Shown here: one piece after another, positions 34,470 to 45,931 of the stretch
Layout of the letters: each line of letters opens with the position of its first letter
Numbering within the stretch: position 1 is the stretch's first letter
Source of the DNA: Perilla frutescens
Taxonomy: Eukaryota; Streptophyta; Magnoliopsida; Lamiales; Lamiaceae
Direction: 5' to 3'
DNA: 64,000 nt
Assembly: GCA_026008535.1 (NCBI GenBank)
Contig: BRKX01000004.1
Span: forward strand, 28,400,501-28,464,500
Program-made: the position numbers and the translations under genes
Notes under the pieces: model-generated
What the model was told of the DNA's origin: nothing
Seen by the model: only the letters and a program-made list of their open reading frames with translations
Databases searched by the model: none

Positions 34470-35030
34470 ATTGTTTTCTTTATTTGGGGAAAAAGATGTA
34501 CGGTGAGTTCCAAACTCGAGACATCTCTATTTATCTTGAGTGTCTCTACCACTTTTTTTGTTTTGATTTTTTTGTTTTACTCACACACCTGACTTGTAGT
34601 ATTGAGAAGATTCGAACCATGACCTCTGGTTTTCAAGCAATTTCACTCCGTATAATAAGGTTATAAACTTCTGTACTAGTGCCTTGCACATGGATGTGTG
34701 AGCTTTTTTTAGTTTTAATGATTTTTTACTATATAATGAATGTCATTTGTTTTATTATTGTAGTTCTAGTTATTAACCTTCTAAAGTAGACAAAGCCTCC
34801 TAGTAGATTTTGATTATGAGATCCAAAATCAGGCTCATACATCTATCATCCCGGTGGGGCACGCGGGGTTGGACCAGGTCGATTTGCACCGCCCGACTCC
34901 GTCCTGATCTTAAAAGAAATCTCCCTATAAAAAGTATTACATATCTATACCTATATAAAAAGTGTAGATATTTCTTATAAAATATGATTTGCTTATTATG
35001 TCCACAATTTGCACTTAAGTTAAGGGTAAA
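34470..35030. other. Intergenic DNA left of the Pack-MULE
   Basis: No gene is seen. A stretch at 34840-34912 is GC-rich against an AT-rich background. The segment 34955-35030 recurs with changes at 36480-36560, so the MULE inserted into an older repeat. Confidence 0.4.
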
Positions 35031-35039
35031 AAAGTAATA

Positions 35040-36295
35040 GGGAAAAGGTCCCAATAGACCCTTAAACAATTTCCATAAGTTCAAGTAGACACTTAAATTA
35101 TTTTTGGGTTTAATTAAACCCTCTAACTCTCAAAATGGCTCAATTAAACCCTTCTGTTGGCCTTCATCTAACAGAATTGACAGAATATACATACAAATCC
35201 TATTACACCGTGAACTCACTGAGCACTTCTACCATCAATTTCAATCCATATTTTCGCGGGAGATACCTGCAGCCCAACATAAAAAATAAGGGAAACTTCT
35301 AAACTCCAAATAGATTATGTAAGGAAAGTTTAAGGAATCAAAACAGGAAAAATGAATATACATTACTCTCATTCAAAATAGCAATGATCAAAACAATGAA
35401 GGTGAAGGTAGAAAAATAAAACTTCAGAAACCCAACTGCAAACACAGATTGCATATCAACTTCCTAAGCGCTACCTTCCTCCTTTACGAGAAGAACGTGT
35501 GGGCAATATCAGACTACAGCTCACCGCGACAGACTATGAGGGCGAAGATCAATCGAACAAGCATCAAATTACCCAAGGCTTCGTTCCCTTTAAAGCTGGA
35601 GAATATTGTATGATTCGAAGTTAACGAGTAACTGGTTTTTGAGATCGTCGTCATCAACACCTCCAAATTCTTGAAAATATTTTGTACCATCAATTTCAAC
35701 ATAAAAAACAAATTCCAATTGAAAACCCAGATAATCAAAATTCCGCAGAAGATGATTTCAATTTGCGAATCTGATTTCAAAACAATAGGAGTACGAATCA
35801 AAAGAGAGAAACAAAAGAAAGAGCAAAAAAGTCATCTCCAAACATGAGACACCTCGTCCATGACGGAATCGCCAACGGCGACGTCACCCATGGTTGAAGG
35901 AGCTTGTTGATCAGGTACTAAAAATCTTCATCTTGAAATCATTCCCGTTTCTCGCACTAGGATCCGACGTGACAGTTCCGAGGGCAAAAACGATTGGGCA
36001 TCTTCAATCCGCCGTTGCAGGGGCGGATTTCTGGGCTGCCTTGGTGGCGATTTGCTTCCTTGGTGCCTTGCCGCCGGTGGATTTGAAGGCTTTCAAGGCA
36101 ATTTGCTCGGTGCGGAATGAAGAGAAATTGGGGTAAGATTTGTGTGTATAAGTTAACGTCAGTCAATTCTGTTAGATGAATGGCAACAAAAGGGTTTAAT
36201 TGAGCCCATTTGGAGAGTTGGAGGGTTTAATTGGACTAAAAAATAATTAAGTGTCTATTTGAACCTGTGAAAATAGTTTGTCTGGACCTTTTCCC
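35040..36295. mobile_element. Non-autonomous Mutator-like element (Pack-MULE), 1256 bp
   Basis: The terminal inverted repeats are about 140 bp. The left end starts GGGAAAAGGTCC. The reverse complement of the right end starts GGGAAAAGGTCC and follows the same course ('aagt-tagacactta', 'ttaattaaaccctc'/'ccaattaaaccctc', 'catctaacagaattgac'). Perfect 9-bp direct repeats AAAGTAATA flank it (35031-35039 and 36296-36304). Long TIRs plus a 9-bp target duplication are diagnostic of the Mutator superfamily. No transposase is present. The interior carries a histone H3-derived fragment and other sequence I do not recognise. Confidence 0.92.
35894..36114 (-). pseudogene. Captured histone H3 fragment inside the Pack-MULE
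   Basis: On the minus strand the frame reads RTEQIALKAFKSTGGKAP then RKQIATKAAQKSAPAT. This is the N-terminal tail of histone H3 (residues about 2-32) with K4E, T6I, R8L, a three-codon insertion, L20I and R26Q. After T32 the similarity continues only by eye at DNA level, with frame changes and a TGA (36012-35894). It is therefore a disabled tail fragment without the histone fold. The source would be a host H3 gene elsewhere in the genome. The identity of the tail is clear; the extent of the 3' part is uncertain. Confidence 0.85.
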
Positions 36296-36304
36296 AAAGT
36301 AATA

Positions 36305-37239
36305 TAATATATTATAATTTTTTTTAAATATAATATATTATATTTATTTTAATAGTTTTGTTATAATTGAACTCTACTACTACATGATAAAATTATCCCT
36401 AATAATTGAACTCTACTACATAAAATTATCCCTAATATAAAATATTATAAATGATTATTTGTAAATATAATATATTATATTTATTTAATTTCTTACAAAA
36501 TATGATTTGTCTATTATATCCATAATATGAACTTAATTTAAGGGTAAAATAGTAATATACTCTATTATATAATTAATTATTCATATATAATTTATTATAT
36601 TTATTTCAATATTGTACTATTTCAATTCTTCATCCACATCATATTAATTTTTCATCATTTATTTCTCTATCATATCAACCATAGCAAATAAGAAAAAAAA
36701 TTAAAAAATAGAATCCCACAATAATATAATATAGTATATAATTAATTCAATAAATATAATATATTATATTTAATTTTATAATTTAAATATTAATTTAATA
36801 GAATTGTATTATTATAATTTTTCATTCATCCACATCAATTAATTCTCCATCAATCATATGGTCCGTATAAATTCCGTTCGAATGAAGAGATTGGAAAATA
36901 ATTGCTTGAATTTATAGAAAGATTATAAATTAACCTGGTGATACTTAAGAAGTTCTCTGTCAAAAATCAAGAATTTCTTCTCCATCAATCATTATATAAT
37001 TAATTATTATCACGTGTAATAGATTATATCTATTTCAATAGTATTGTACTATTACAATTCTTCATTCACATCAGTTAATTCTCCAACAATTATTTCTTCA
37101 TCATATCAACCATAGTTCTTCATCATATCAACCATAGCAAACAAGAAAAAAAATATAAAAAAATTAATCCAACAGTAATATAATATATTATATGTTATAA
37201 TTTAAATATATTTTAATAGAATTGTACTATTACATAGTT
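36305..37239. repeat. AT-rich decayed repeat block
   Basis: The 'aatataatatattatatttatt' motif recurs near 36330, 36465, 36585 and 36745. A 'taattgaactctactac' unit is doubled at 36366-36432. 'tcatatcaaccatagcaaa' blocks recur near 36670, 37103 and 37125. No gene is seen. It resembles a degenerated tandem or transposon remnant. Confidence 0.55.
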
Positions 37240-37728
37240 TATATAGATTATATTGGAAAAATAATCGGTCAAATATTTTGATGAAATGTCAAATAACTTA
37301 AAATAATCAGTCGTGACAAACTCGATTGAACAAATACCCAATTATTACATAGACGAGTTGATAATCAATAAAGATGTCACGTCATCAGTTGTCTATAGCA
37401 CAACTGATCTATACAAAGGTAGAGAAGACGTAGAAGTTTTAGCTTCAAACCTCTATAAATCTTATGTGTTGTACATTGCTTTATTTTGATTGACATATCT
37501 TAATTGCAACACGTTCATTCAAATCAGATGTCTAGAGTCATATTCACTAACAGGTGATTACCGCTATTTTATCTTGTTCATTAGATATTTCATTCTCTGA
37601 AATTATTATTCTAGACTATCTCAACGATAGTTAGTACAAATCAAATAACGAGTCAAGACCTTATATTTCTGCACTTTAAATTGAATTTTGAAAAGAGTTT
37701 ATTCAATCCTCCTTCTAAACCCCATTTG
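37240..37728 (+). repeat. Probable LTR remnant of a SIRE-type copia element
   Basis: The right part reads ...gaattttgaaaagagtttattcaatcctccttctaaacc...gggaccaaca, which resembles the 3' end of many plant SIRE-type LTRs. No primer-binding site follows. Flanking segments 36880-36975 and 37765-37855 resemble each other, as if the LTR lies inside a duplicated repeat. The left boundary is not defined. Confidence 0.4.
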
Positions 37729-38039
37729 ACTCATTCGGGACCAACAAATTACATCCCAACGAAGGAGATTGAAAAATAAAAACTTGAATTTATGAAAAGA
37801 TTATAAACTAATCTAGCTTATTGTTCTTAAGAAATTATTTGTCAATAATCAAGAATTACAACAACATGCAACCAATGATTTGATTCATTTAATATAAGTT
37901 ATTTAAATAGTTCTTAATAAAAAACATGTAATTTAGTCGTGGTAACTACAATGTGTGTGTGTGTGTGTTCTAAATCATGTTATATGGTATATGAAAGAAA
38001 ATTGAAAAAAAAAATGGTTCCATAATATATACAACCAAA

Positions 38040-38290
38040 GGATTTGGTTCAAATGAGAACAGTGCTTCGCGTGAGACCGTGAGAACAATGCTTATTTACT
38101 ATGAATTTATAGCTTACTTTATTATATTTTAGTGCTAATTTTTTTAAAAAATATTTATAGCTTATCTTGTTATATTTTAGTGCTAGTGTTAATAGCACTA
38201 AAATACAAAAAGGTAAGCTATAAAATCATAATAAATAAGCACTGTTCTCACGGTCTCACGCGAAGCACAGTCCTCATTATAACCCACCCC
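38040..38290. mobile_element. Mutator-type MITE, 251 bp, near-complete foldback
   Basis: The left arm and the reverse complement of the right arm agree over about 100 bases (shared block 'tgcttcgcgtgagaccgtgagaaca' in both, then 'tgcttattta'). Identical 10-bp repeats tacaaccaaa flank it (38030-38039 and 38291-38300). Nine to ten bases of duplication and long TIRs fit the Mutator group. It is non-coding. Confidence 0.85.
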
Positions 38291-38300
38291 TACAACCAAA

Positions 38301-40061
38301 ATGCTAAGTTATAATTTATTAATTGAAATTGATGTGTTCACTCTCATTCATACGATTAAGAGTAGTTCCAATTAAATTTATTGAAACTAAATTTCAACTT
38401 CTTTATTTATGGTTGGACTCGGATAATGTTGAGTATTGCACCAAGAAGACATGTCAGATAATATATGTTGAATTAACTATTAGAATATATATCTATTAAA
38501 GTGAATGAATAACACTTAAAAAAAGTCCATGATGAAGATAAATATAAGAATTGATTAATGTAGAAAATTTTGGGGCTCTATTTTGAAAGTTGCTAGGCAA
38601 AGTTTTAAAAAAATGATTAATTGTAAAAAAAATCACCAACTTTATACGAATTTATAATTTATTCATGACTTTTAAAACATTACAATAATAAATAGTTGAT
38701 TGAAAAAATAAATTTTAAATTATGATTCAAATGTTACCTTTTTCTAGCTTGTTAATTTATAATCTGAGAATTTTAGAATATAATATTGGTTGGTTTTATA
38801 ATTATATATAAAATATGTTATATTAAATTATTCAGTTAGTTAAGAATAGTTATTTAAATTCATGAGGGGAATGAATATTGCATAATTTTTTGGAATATGA
38901 ATTATGTTGACTACCTATAATCATATGACTGAGAATAAACATAGTCCAATTACTTATAAAAGAGTTGAAATAGAAGAATCGAAAATTTTTCCCTTAAATT
39001 GAACTACTAATTATTTAACATACTTCTCAAACTATTTAGTTAAACATAATGCATATAGAACAATAATATAATTCGTAGTTATATGTAAAAGTGTTGTACA
39101 TTAGGATTTTTTTTATAGAATGATATATATATATATATATATATATATTAGGTGTTTTGGTTGAATGAGAATAATTAAATTCCTCGGGTGGAAGGAATTT
39201 GTATTGCACATATTTTGGAATATATATTTCCACGATAATGGTGATTACCAATTTTAAAACATATCAATCATAAGAATGAGAATGAGCATTCTCTGTTAGT
39301 TGAGGAAATAATTGAAATTGAGAAATTGAATAAATTTTCCTTAGATTTGTACTACTAATTAAATTAGTTAATCATTGAATCAAGAATTACAACTGAAAAT
39401 CAAATTATATTTTTCATAAAAAAATTGTAAAAGAAGTATAACATTTTAAAAATATATTGAAAATGAAACCTTGAACGCATTTTACCACATCAATCTGTTA
39501 ACCAAACTTTGAGATTTTAACATTTCTTTAACATAGAGCAACACATGTTGCTATAATAATGAAGTTTTTTGTTATCTTTAAACACATGATATTTATACAT
39601 TCAACACCATTTTAATTTAGTTAAGTTATTTTTAGTTTTATTTGTTCAATGCAGTCAGTCATTTATATTACAATAAAAAATATAGTATTAAATGTGTGTT
39701 CAGATAAAATACACACAAAAAATAGTTAATATTTTGTGACATGTGTAATAATTAAAATAGTTCAATCAATTCAGTGTATCATGTAAATTAATTGATAACA
39801 TAGAGTGGTTAAAAATATAATTTACTTATGAGATAAACTATATTAATTGATGTGTGATAAGGTGTTTTGTCATGATAGTAAAAAAATCATATAATTAATA
39901 CTATTTTGAACTTATTAACTTTTTAGTAAGTTTAATTAACTTTATACTGAAATTTTTCTGAAATGGATGATGGAAGATGTTGTGAACTTATATTAATTAG
40001 GATTTGAATTGTATTAATATATATATACGTCAACAATCTAAGAAGGTTGAGAAATGATACA

Positions 40062-40113
<52 letters not shown>

Positions 40114-40960
40114 ATCTTACTGCATTTTACTGTTTAATTGCTATTATTTTATTGCTTAAAATACTTTATCACGTAATTAATATAATTTCATTGCATAAGT
40201 GGTACAAAGTAATAATGCAATAGTTATATAATAAATTCATATATAAGATATATAACCAACAAAAATATTAAGTAATAAATTTATATACATTAATAAACAA
40301 TGAACAAATTAATTAAATCAACATGTCGCATTCTTTCACATTTTCATCAACTCTCACGGCCGTTCATTAATTAATTTTTTTTGATCGTCCATTATTTAGT
40401 AATTTTTTAAATACAAATATTATAAACATAATTGAGTTTCTCAAACTCCTATGGCCGTTTTTAATCTTTGGGGAATCTATGATATAATGTATCCATACCT
40501 AACCCTATGTATACATATACATATATATTAAAACAACAAAAATATAAACAAATTCAAAGGCTATAAATTCTGAGTTCGTGTTTGAATAGTTACAATTTAA
40601 TTATATTTTATGTGTATACTATTTTTCTGATTAATCTAGAATTTTCATATATTATTAAATTTATAAATTGATATATATATATATACATAAAAAATATAAT
40701 GAAATATATTTTTTAAATTGACTACTCAAATATAATATAGTAAAATTATGCAAACTTCAATTATTAATTTAAGCAAATTAGTTGAAATGCGTGCAAGACA
40801 CTCTTTCTGTGCTAGTTCTACTAAAAAGTATCGGTCATGGCTTTAAAAGTATCATCCTACTATTTTAATTTTAAGAATTTATAATATTCGAATTGTGATT
40901 TTATACATATAAATTGAGATTTCTTATTCCCAATTAGGGATCAATTATACCTAGCAAAAG
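38301..40960. other. Very AT-rich intergenic DNA with microsatellites
   Basis: No gene, RNA or coding remnant is seen. It contains a (TA)n run at about 39121-39149, a (CT)n run at 40066-40113 with one interruption, and an ATATAT run near 40672-40684. Possibly old transposon debris, not identifiable by eye. Confidence 0.5.
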
Positions 40961-41170
40961 TTAAAATATGATGAAGCCAAGATCAATCCTGAAGAATTAA
41001 ATCCGGAGCTGCAATTAAAAGGTCCAATTACAAGATTAAAAGCTAAGCAAGTCCAAGGTTATTTCCAAGCATTTGTGCGGAGGAAACTTGAAGTTGAAGA
41101 TGGAGTTGAATGCAGCCACATTGTTACATTGTTAACAATTGAAGATGAAGATCAAGGCTTGGAGGATTAA
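40961..41170 (+). pseudogene. C-terminal tail of a Ty3/gypsy polyprotein
   Basis: The frame DEAKINPEELNPELQ, then LKGPITRLKAKQVQGYF, ends at TAA 41168-41170. 'GPITR-x-KAK' is the common C-terminal motif of plant gypsy (chromovirus-like) pol proteins, just upstream of the 3' LTR. An LTR does follow at once. Upstream pol is missing. Confidence 0.6.
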
Positions 41171-41174
41171 TACA

Positions 41175-42151
41175 TGATGGTCGAGGACGTGTGCATGGTC
41201 ATACATTGCATGCCAAGTTGAAGAGTGAAGATCGAACCCTTAATTTAATTAATGGGCTTCGAATATTATCCAATTGTTATTTTATTTATTTAGTTGTTTA
41301 AATCAGATTTTATTAGTTAGGAAATTAGAATTTTAATTATGGGAACTTCTTTCCTAGTTAGAATTCTAATTAAGGTAGAATTCCTCTAGTTATTTTCGAT
41401 ACATAGTAGTATATATAGGACTACCTTGTGACACTTTTTTTCTTTAGACATTGATTGATATCTTGAATTTAATTCTCTTTGTCTCACACACTATGTTTTG
41501 AAAATTACATTCTTAAAGTTTGGCATCTTTAAGTCTTATCAAGAGTATTGTTCTAGTTCTTCAAGTTCTAGGGTGGTCTCGCCAATCCAAGAAGTTACTT
41601 CAAGACACACATTTTGTTATACAAAAATAATGGGGTTCGTGCCAGGTTGCAACTCAACATCATCACCATCGTCCAAGTCATCTTCATCATCAACGTTCAT
41701 CATCAATACAATTATCCAAGTTCCAGCCAAGATACAACAGACACACCGTGAGTTCTTCTTCAATAACACGAATTCTCATCCATGAAAGATCATCACCATC
41801 GAGTTTCGAATTCATTCGATTCTACCTTCAACAAACCGTAAGTTCTCCTATCATTAACATATCTTATCTACCCCAGGCCCTTCTTCACCAAACCCTAAAC
41901 CATCGTCCCTATCCAGCCCTTTCACGATTTGGTTCATTCACCTCATTGTGTCGATCATAGTCTTAGTAATCTAGTCATTTAGTTATTCACTTATTAATCG
42001 AGTCGATCGTACTTACATATTTGAGTCTTCCGCATATCGTTGTTATTTGAGTCTAGTTTAGTCGGATTGAATCCTTACATTGCTGTCGCGTGTTACGTTC
42101 TTAAGGTTCCGCATATTCATCTGGTGTCGATCATCTGTTGAGATCACATCA
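41175..42151 (+). repeat. Gypsy LTR (about 977 bp) between a pol tail and a primer-binding site
   Basis: It starts near TGATGGTCGAGG after the pol tail and ends ...CACATCA before a primer-binding site at 42158. It includes a TATA-like 'gtatatatagg' near 41410. Diverged relatives, sharing 'ttagacattgatt' and 'gttcttcaag' landmarks, are at 50690-51000 and 63070-63370. Having internal 3' sequence on its left and a PBS on its right, it is either shared by two tandem elements or is a recombination product. Confidence 0.6.
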
Positions 42152-42157
42152 TAAAAG

Positions 42158-42170
42158 TGGTATCAAAGCC
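42158..42170 (+). other. Primer-binding site of a gypsy element
   Basis: TGGTATCAAAGCC is complementary to initiator-Met-type tRNA with one or two changes, six bases after the LTR. Confidence 0.65.
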
Positions 42171-43044
42171 ACGATAGCATCGCTGTTCATGGTTCAGTCC
42201 ATCGTGTCATTTTATTTTATTTAGAGTCTTTTGTTTCGAGTTGTAATAGTTATACTTGAAAAAAAAACAGCGTACAAAAAAAAGCGTACGATAAAAAAAA
42301 GAATACAATAAAAAAATGATGTGGTTCGATTATTTTGTCTATTTTTGCATTGTTCTATTTTGATTTTTGGTATTGTACTATTTTAGTTGTTACTTTCCTT
42401 GTTTAATTCCTAGATTGATTAGCTTATTTTGATTGTGTTCACACTTGTGATATACAACCAAATCAAACTTTCCTTATCTACCAACTTTATTCCCTTTTCT
42501 TTTTCAAACTTACCTTGTTTACCTATTAGGATTTAATTTTGGTTTCTATTCTATTTGGGGATTTAAAATTCTATCCTAATACTATCCCAATTCCTATACC
42601 ACACGTCCATACATACATCTACCATACATAGTCGATTTCTACCACCTTCAAACACATCACACGCATACATACACTCACATATACCCATCGATTTCATACC
42701 ATTCTACATAGCAGCCCAACATCCGTGAAGTAGCAACACCGTGGATACTTGATCGTCTAGTTTAAGCTTGCGAGAAGTCTAAAGGAGCTGATCTTGAGAC
42801 TTGTTCTTTTCGATAATTTCACCATACATTCACATACACACAAGCACCACATATTGAGTGATAAATGAGTGGAAAGAAAAAGAGAGCAAAACAAAACAGA
42901 GAACATGAGGATTGTGAGGTCCTTTGAATTTCTTTACATTTGTTACTTGTGCAGGTACTATGAAGCACGACGACACGCCCTCGTCGCCCAACACCCCCAC
43001 TGATTATTTCCAAGTCAGAATGCATGAAGGGGATGAGTGGAAAA
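42171..43044 (+). other. Gypsy leader and a small reverse-transcriptase fragment
   Basis: AT-rich leader follows the PBS, including A-rich runs at 42260-42312, with no ORF. Near the right edge (about 42995-43044) a frame reads DYFQVRMHEGDEWK, matching the gypsy RT segment usually written GYHQIRMKEGDEWKTAF. It is cut after 'GDEWK' by the Athila-related LTR at 43045. Leader joined to RT means that gag and protease were deleted. Confidence 0.5.
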
Positions 43045-43938
43045 TGATTGATTTCCGAGTTCGACCACATGCGCAAGAACTACGAATCGGACCCGCAAGA
43101 GGATGGGGTCGATTGTAGGGCGATGAGCTAACCCGAGTCGTGTCTCTCGAGAAAAGCTTAACAGGGTGATTTTTCCCCCTTGTGTTGCACACATGAAAAT
43201 AAATACAATCCTAAACATTCTAAACCGGAGTTGAGGAAATTAAACTAAAATCTACTAAACCAAAACAAGAGAAAGACAAGAAAGTAAACAAGCAAATGAG
43301 TAAAATAAACTAAACTAATATATACGAGCATTAGGGTGTAGATTCTCTCCTTAGTTCTCTCCTAGCTCGATTCAAGCTGATTTCGTTAATCCTAGACATA
43401 CAATAGACCCCTTCACAAGAGGCTTAACTTCATTTACTGTCACCTCTAATCCATTAAACCCCCATCAACTATATTATACGAACAAGATTAATAATTAGGC
43501 TTATGTAATCCAATCCACCTAACGTTAATAGAACCCTAGTCGGATAATAGAATCTCCTCTCGGTCTCATCTATTACTTAGCAATGTTAAGTAGTGATCAA
43601 GTACCCAACATAAACAAGCACAATTCAATCAACAAGAAATCGACAATCACAAGCACGGATCGAAACCAAATCGATTATCTACCCCCAAATGAACGGAATT
43701 AGCCCATCATCATGCTCGAAACAACACAAGGATCAAACAAGTTCTCTATTTCATAAATCTAAAGATAAACAAAATACAAACTAATATAAATCTTGTTTGT
43801 CTAGAACAGTTTTGGGACAAATCCCCACAAATAAGCTAAAGCTAAGAAAAGAATACTAAGGAATGAAAATCCCCGAGCAAGCCTAGCTTCCACCCCAGCT
43901 TGAGCTTGGACCCCTCTTCTTCTTCTTCTTTTTCCTTA

Positions 43939-44517
43939 TGATACAATCTTAGAGGGGGTGCCGATGATCGAGTTCGAGCGTTCGGGAAGGCTGGCGTGAG
44001 TGGCAGCGCGAGACCTGGCGCAAGTGATCCGGTCGCGCCAATGGACGCGAGTTACAGCGCGAGTGGTGGCGCGAGCGAGCCGGTCGTGCCCGCGACGTGT
44101 CCTGTTCTGGGCCTGGCGCGAGCTACAGCGGGACCCGGAGCACGAGTGGGCCCGAGTCGCGCCTATTTGGACTGTTGCGGATTTATCTGATTTTTATTTA
44201 TTTATTTCCTTTTTAGATTAGGATTTGATTTTAGGGTTTGATTTATTTTGCCCACCTATATAAGGGCTTGTTCTAAATTATTTGAGACACATTATTTATT
44301 ATACAAATTTTATTTTAGCGAGTTATTTCTCTCTGGAGAATTCTCTCTTTCTCACGCACACACCATGAGGCTTCACGACTTATCAAACAGACAATCCATC
44401 ACTGTTTGTGGTGTCATCATCCAATTGGTTCGTGGTTCAACATCATTGTGAGGCTAGGGTTCGAGATTTCCCGCAAATCCACCGTTGTAACCTGATACTC
44501 CTAGAAGGATCCCATCA
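43939..44517 (+). repeat. Left LTR of the gag-only element (579 bp)
   Basis: TGATACAATC...CCCATCA. It lacks about 43 bases present in the right LTR (between 'gtgtcatcatc' and 'caattggttcg' near 44410) and has scattered substitutions. Its TATA box is at 44257-44263 (cctatataag). Confidence 0.9.
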
Positions 44518-44519
44518 AG

Positions 44520-44532
44520 TGGTATCAAAGCT
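44520..44532 (+). other. Primer-binding site of the gag-only element
   Basis: TGGTATCAAAGCT, two bases after the left LTR. Confidence 0.75.
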
Positions 44533-44882
44533 TCGGCTTTGTATTAGGTTCCAATTTTATCTTGTATTTTAATTTTGATTTAGTTTCTGTAATTCTTTTC
44601 TCACCTATTAAAAAAAAAGAGCAAAAGTAAAAAATCAGCACAAAAAAAGAGAGAAAAAGATGCTGATTTAAAAAAAAGGTGGGAAAATTGTTTGCCATGT
44701 CGTTGATTTTATTTTTGTTATTTGGGTTCCCGGAGGCTTATAGATCATCTGTAGAAAAGTCGAAAATTTTTCACGAAATTTTGAAAATTTTTGAATTTTC
44801 GGTAGATAATTTTGGGCATTTCGTGGTATTGATACATATTGATTGGGAAACTGTACTTTGGTGTTTTGAAGTGAGTTGAGTA

Positions 44883-45527
44883 TTGTTGGACGTTGTTAAA
44901 AAAATGTTTGGTGGGAACGATAGTTGGAGTAATTTTAGAGCTTACGAGGGGGCGTGTTGGGAGACAGACGTTCCACTATTTCGAGGTACGAGTGACCCCG
45001 AGTTGTATCTAGAGTGGGAACGGGAGATTGAACTATTGTTTGATTGTCACGATTATCCTGAGCGCAGGAAGGCCAAGATCGCTGCTAGTGGATTCTGTGA
45101 TGAAGTGCTTATCTGGTGGAATCAGTTTTATTCCATGAGACAACGTATTGGAGAGCTTATTGATACGTGGTAGGCGATGAAGAGGGTGTTGAGAAGGCGT
45201 CACATACCTTACTCTTATCAACGGGAGCTGGAGGATATGGAGCACAGAGCAACCACAGTGGAGAAACGGGTTAAGAAGATGAACGAGAATATGATTTCCA
45301 AGCCTTCCATGTGGGAATTAGATTGGAGCGCACTCATCATGCCTATGCTGGAGACGAGGCCAAAGGAGGAAAGGACAGTTAATGTAGATTTCGATACAGA
45401 GTTACCAGCCCAGTTCGTTGCCACCCACGAAGACTCTGTTCCAAAGGATCTTGCTCAAGACAACTGTGATCCAGCGAATTCAATGGTAGAAGACAGTGAA
45501 ACAAACCATCATATAACGGACATTTGA
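44883..45527 (+). pseudogene. Gypsy gag (retrotransposon gag domain), one stop
   Basis: The first half (44883-45170) carries FRGTSDPELYLEWEREIELL and WWNQFYSMRQRIGE, which match the retrotransposon gag domain (PF03732-type 'DPEEYLEWExxxE...WWD'). TAG at 45171-45173, where a TGG-like codon is expected ('DTW-x-AMKRVLRRRHIPYSY'), splits it from the second half. That half continues in the same frame register to 45527 with an acidic tail, but no CCHC knuckle. A third short frame (45534-45791) follows. Leaky translation or a recent mutation cannot be told apart here. Confidence 0.7.
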
Positions 45528-45931
45528 CAGACTTTGAGCTTGCAACTAGAGAAATATGAAGAGCCAGTTCAAAGGGTTGTAGACAGTGTGACGTTAGAAG
45601 TGGCTGCAGAGCAAAAACCACTCATGCCAACAACCATGGTGGACTGGAAGAGCACTAACAAATTATATCAACACTCGTCTTGTGGTGTTTTCATTTTTCA
45701 GGTTGTTGAAGGTGTTCCTTTTCAAGTTGAAGTACCTCCATACTTGTTTGAGGTTCCTATACTCATGCAGTCTATGGAGTTGAAATGGTAACCGTTTGAA
45801 ATAGGCGGAATGGTTTTGAAGATGTCTTTTATGCAGCTTGTGGAGGAAGGTTTTGATTATTGGTTCTTGTTCGTCTTTGATCCAAGTGGAGGTTCGGATT
45901 TGAGGACAAATCCCTTTCAAGAGAAGGGGAA

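Noticed and set aside
34609..34620. GGTTCGAATC on the minus strand, like the B box of a tRNA gene or SINE
   Set aside because: No A box at the right distance, no cloverleaf and no poly-A tail or target duplication; also a common plant intergenic motif.
35894..36136. 80-residue plus-strand ORF inside the Pack-MULE
   Set aside because: It is the antisense of the histone H3-derived fragment.
40066..40113. CT-rich run as a promoter for an unseen gene
   Set aside because: No coding frame or splice signals follow for more than 800 bases; treated as a microsatellite.
41498..41960. Ser-rich ORFs at 41498-41785 and 41748-41960
   Set aside because: They lie wholly within a gypsy LTR rich in 'catcatca' repeats.
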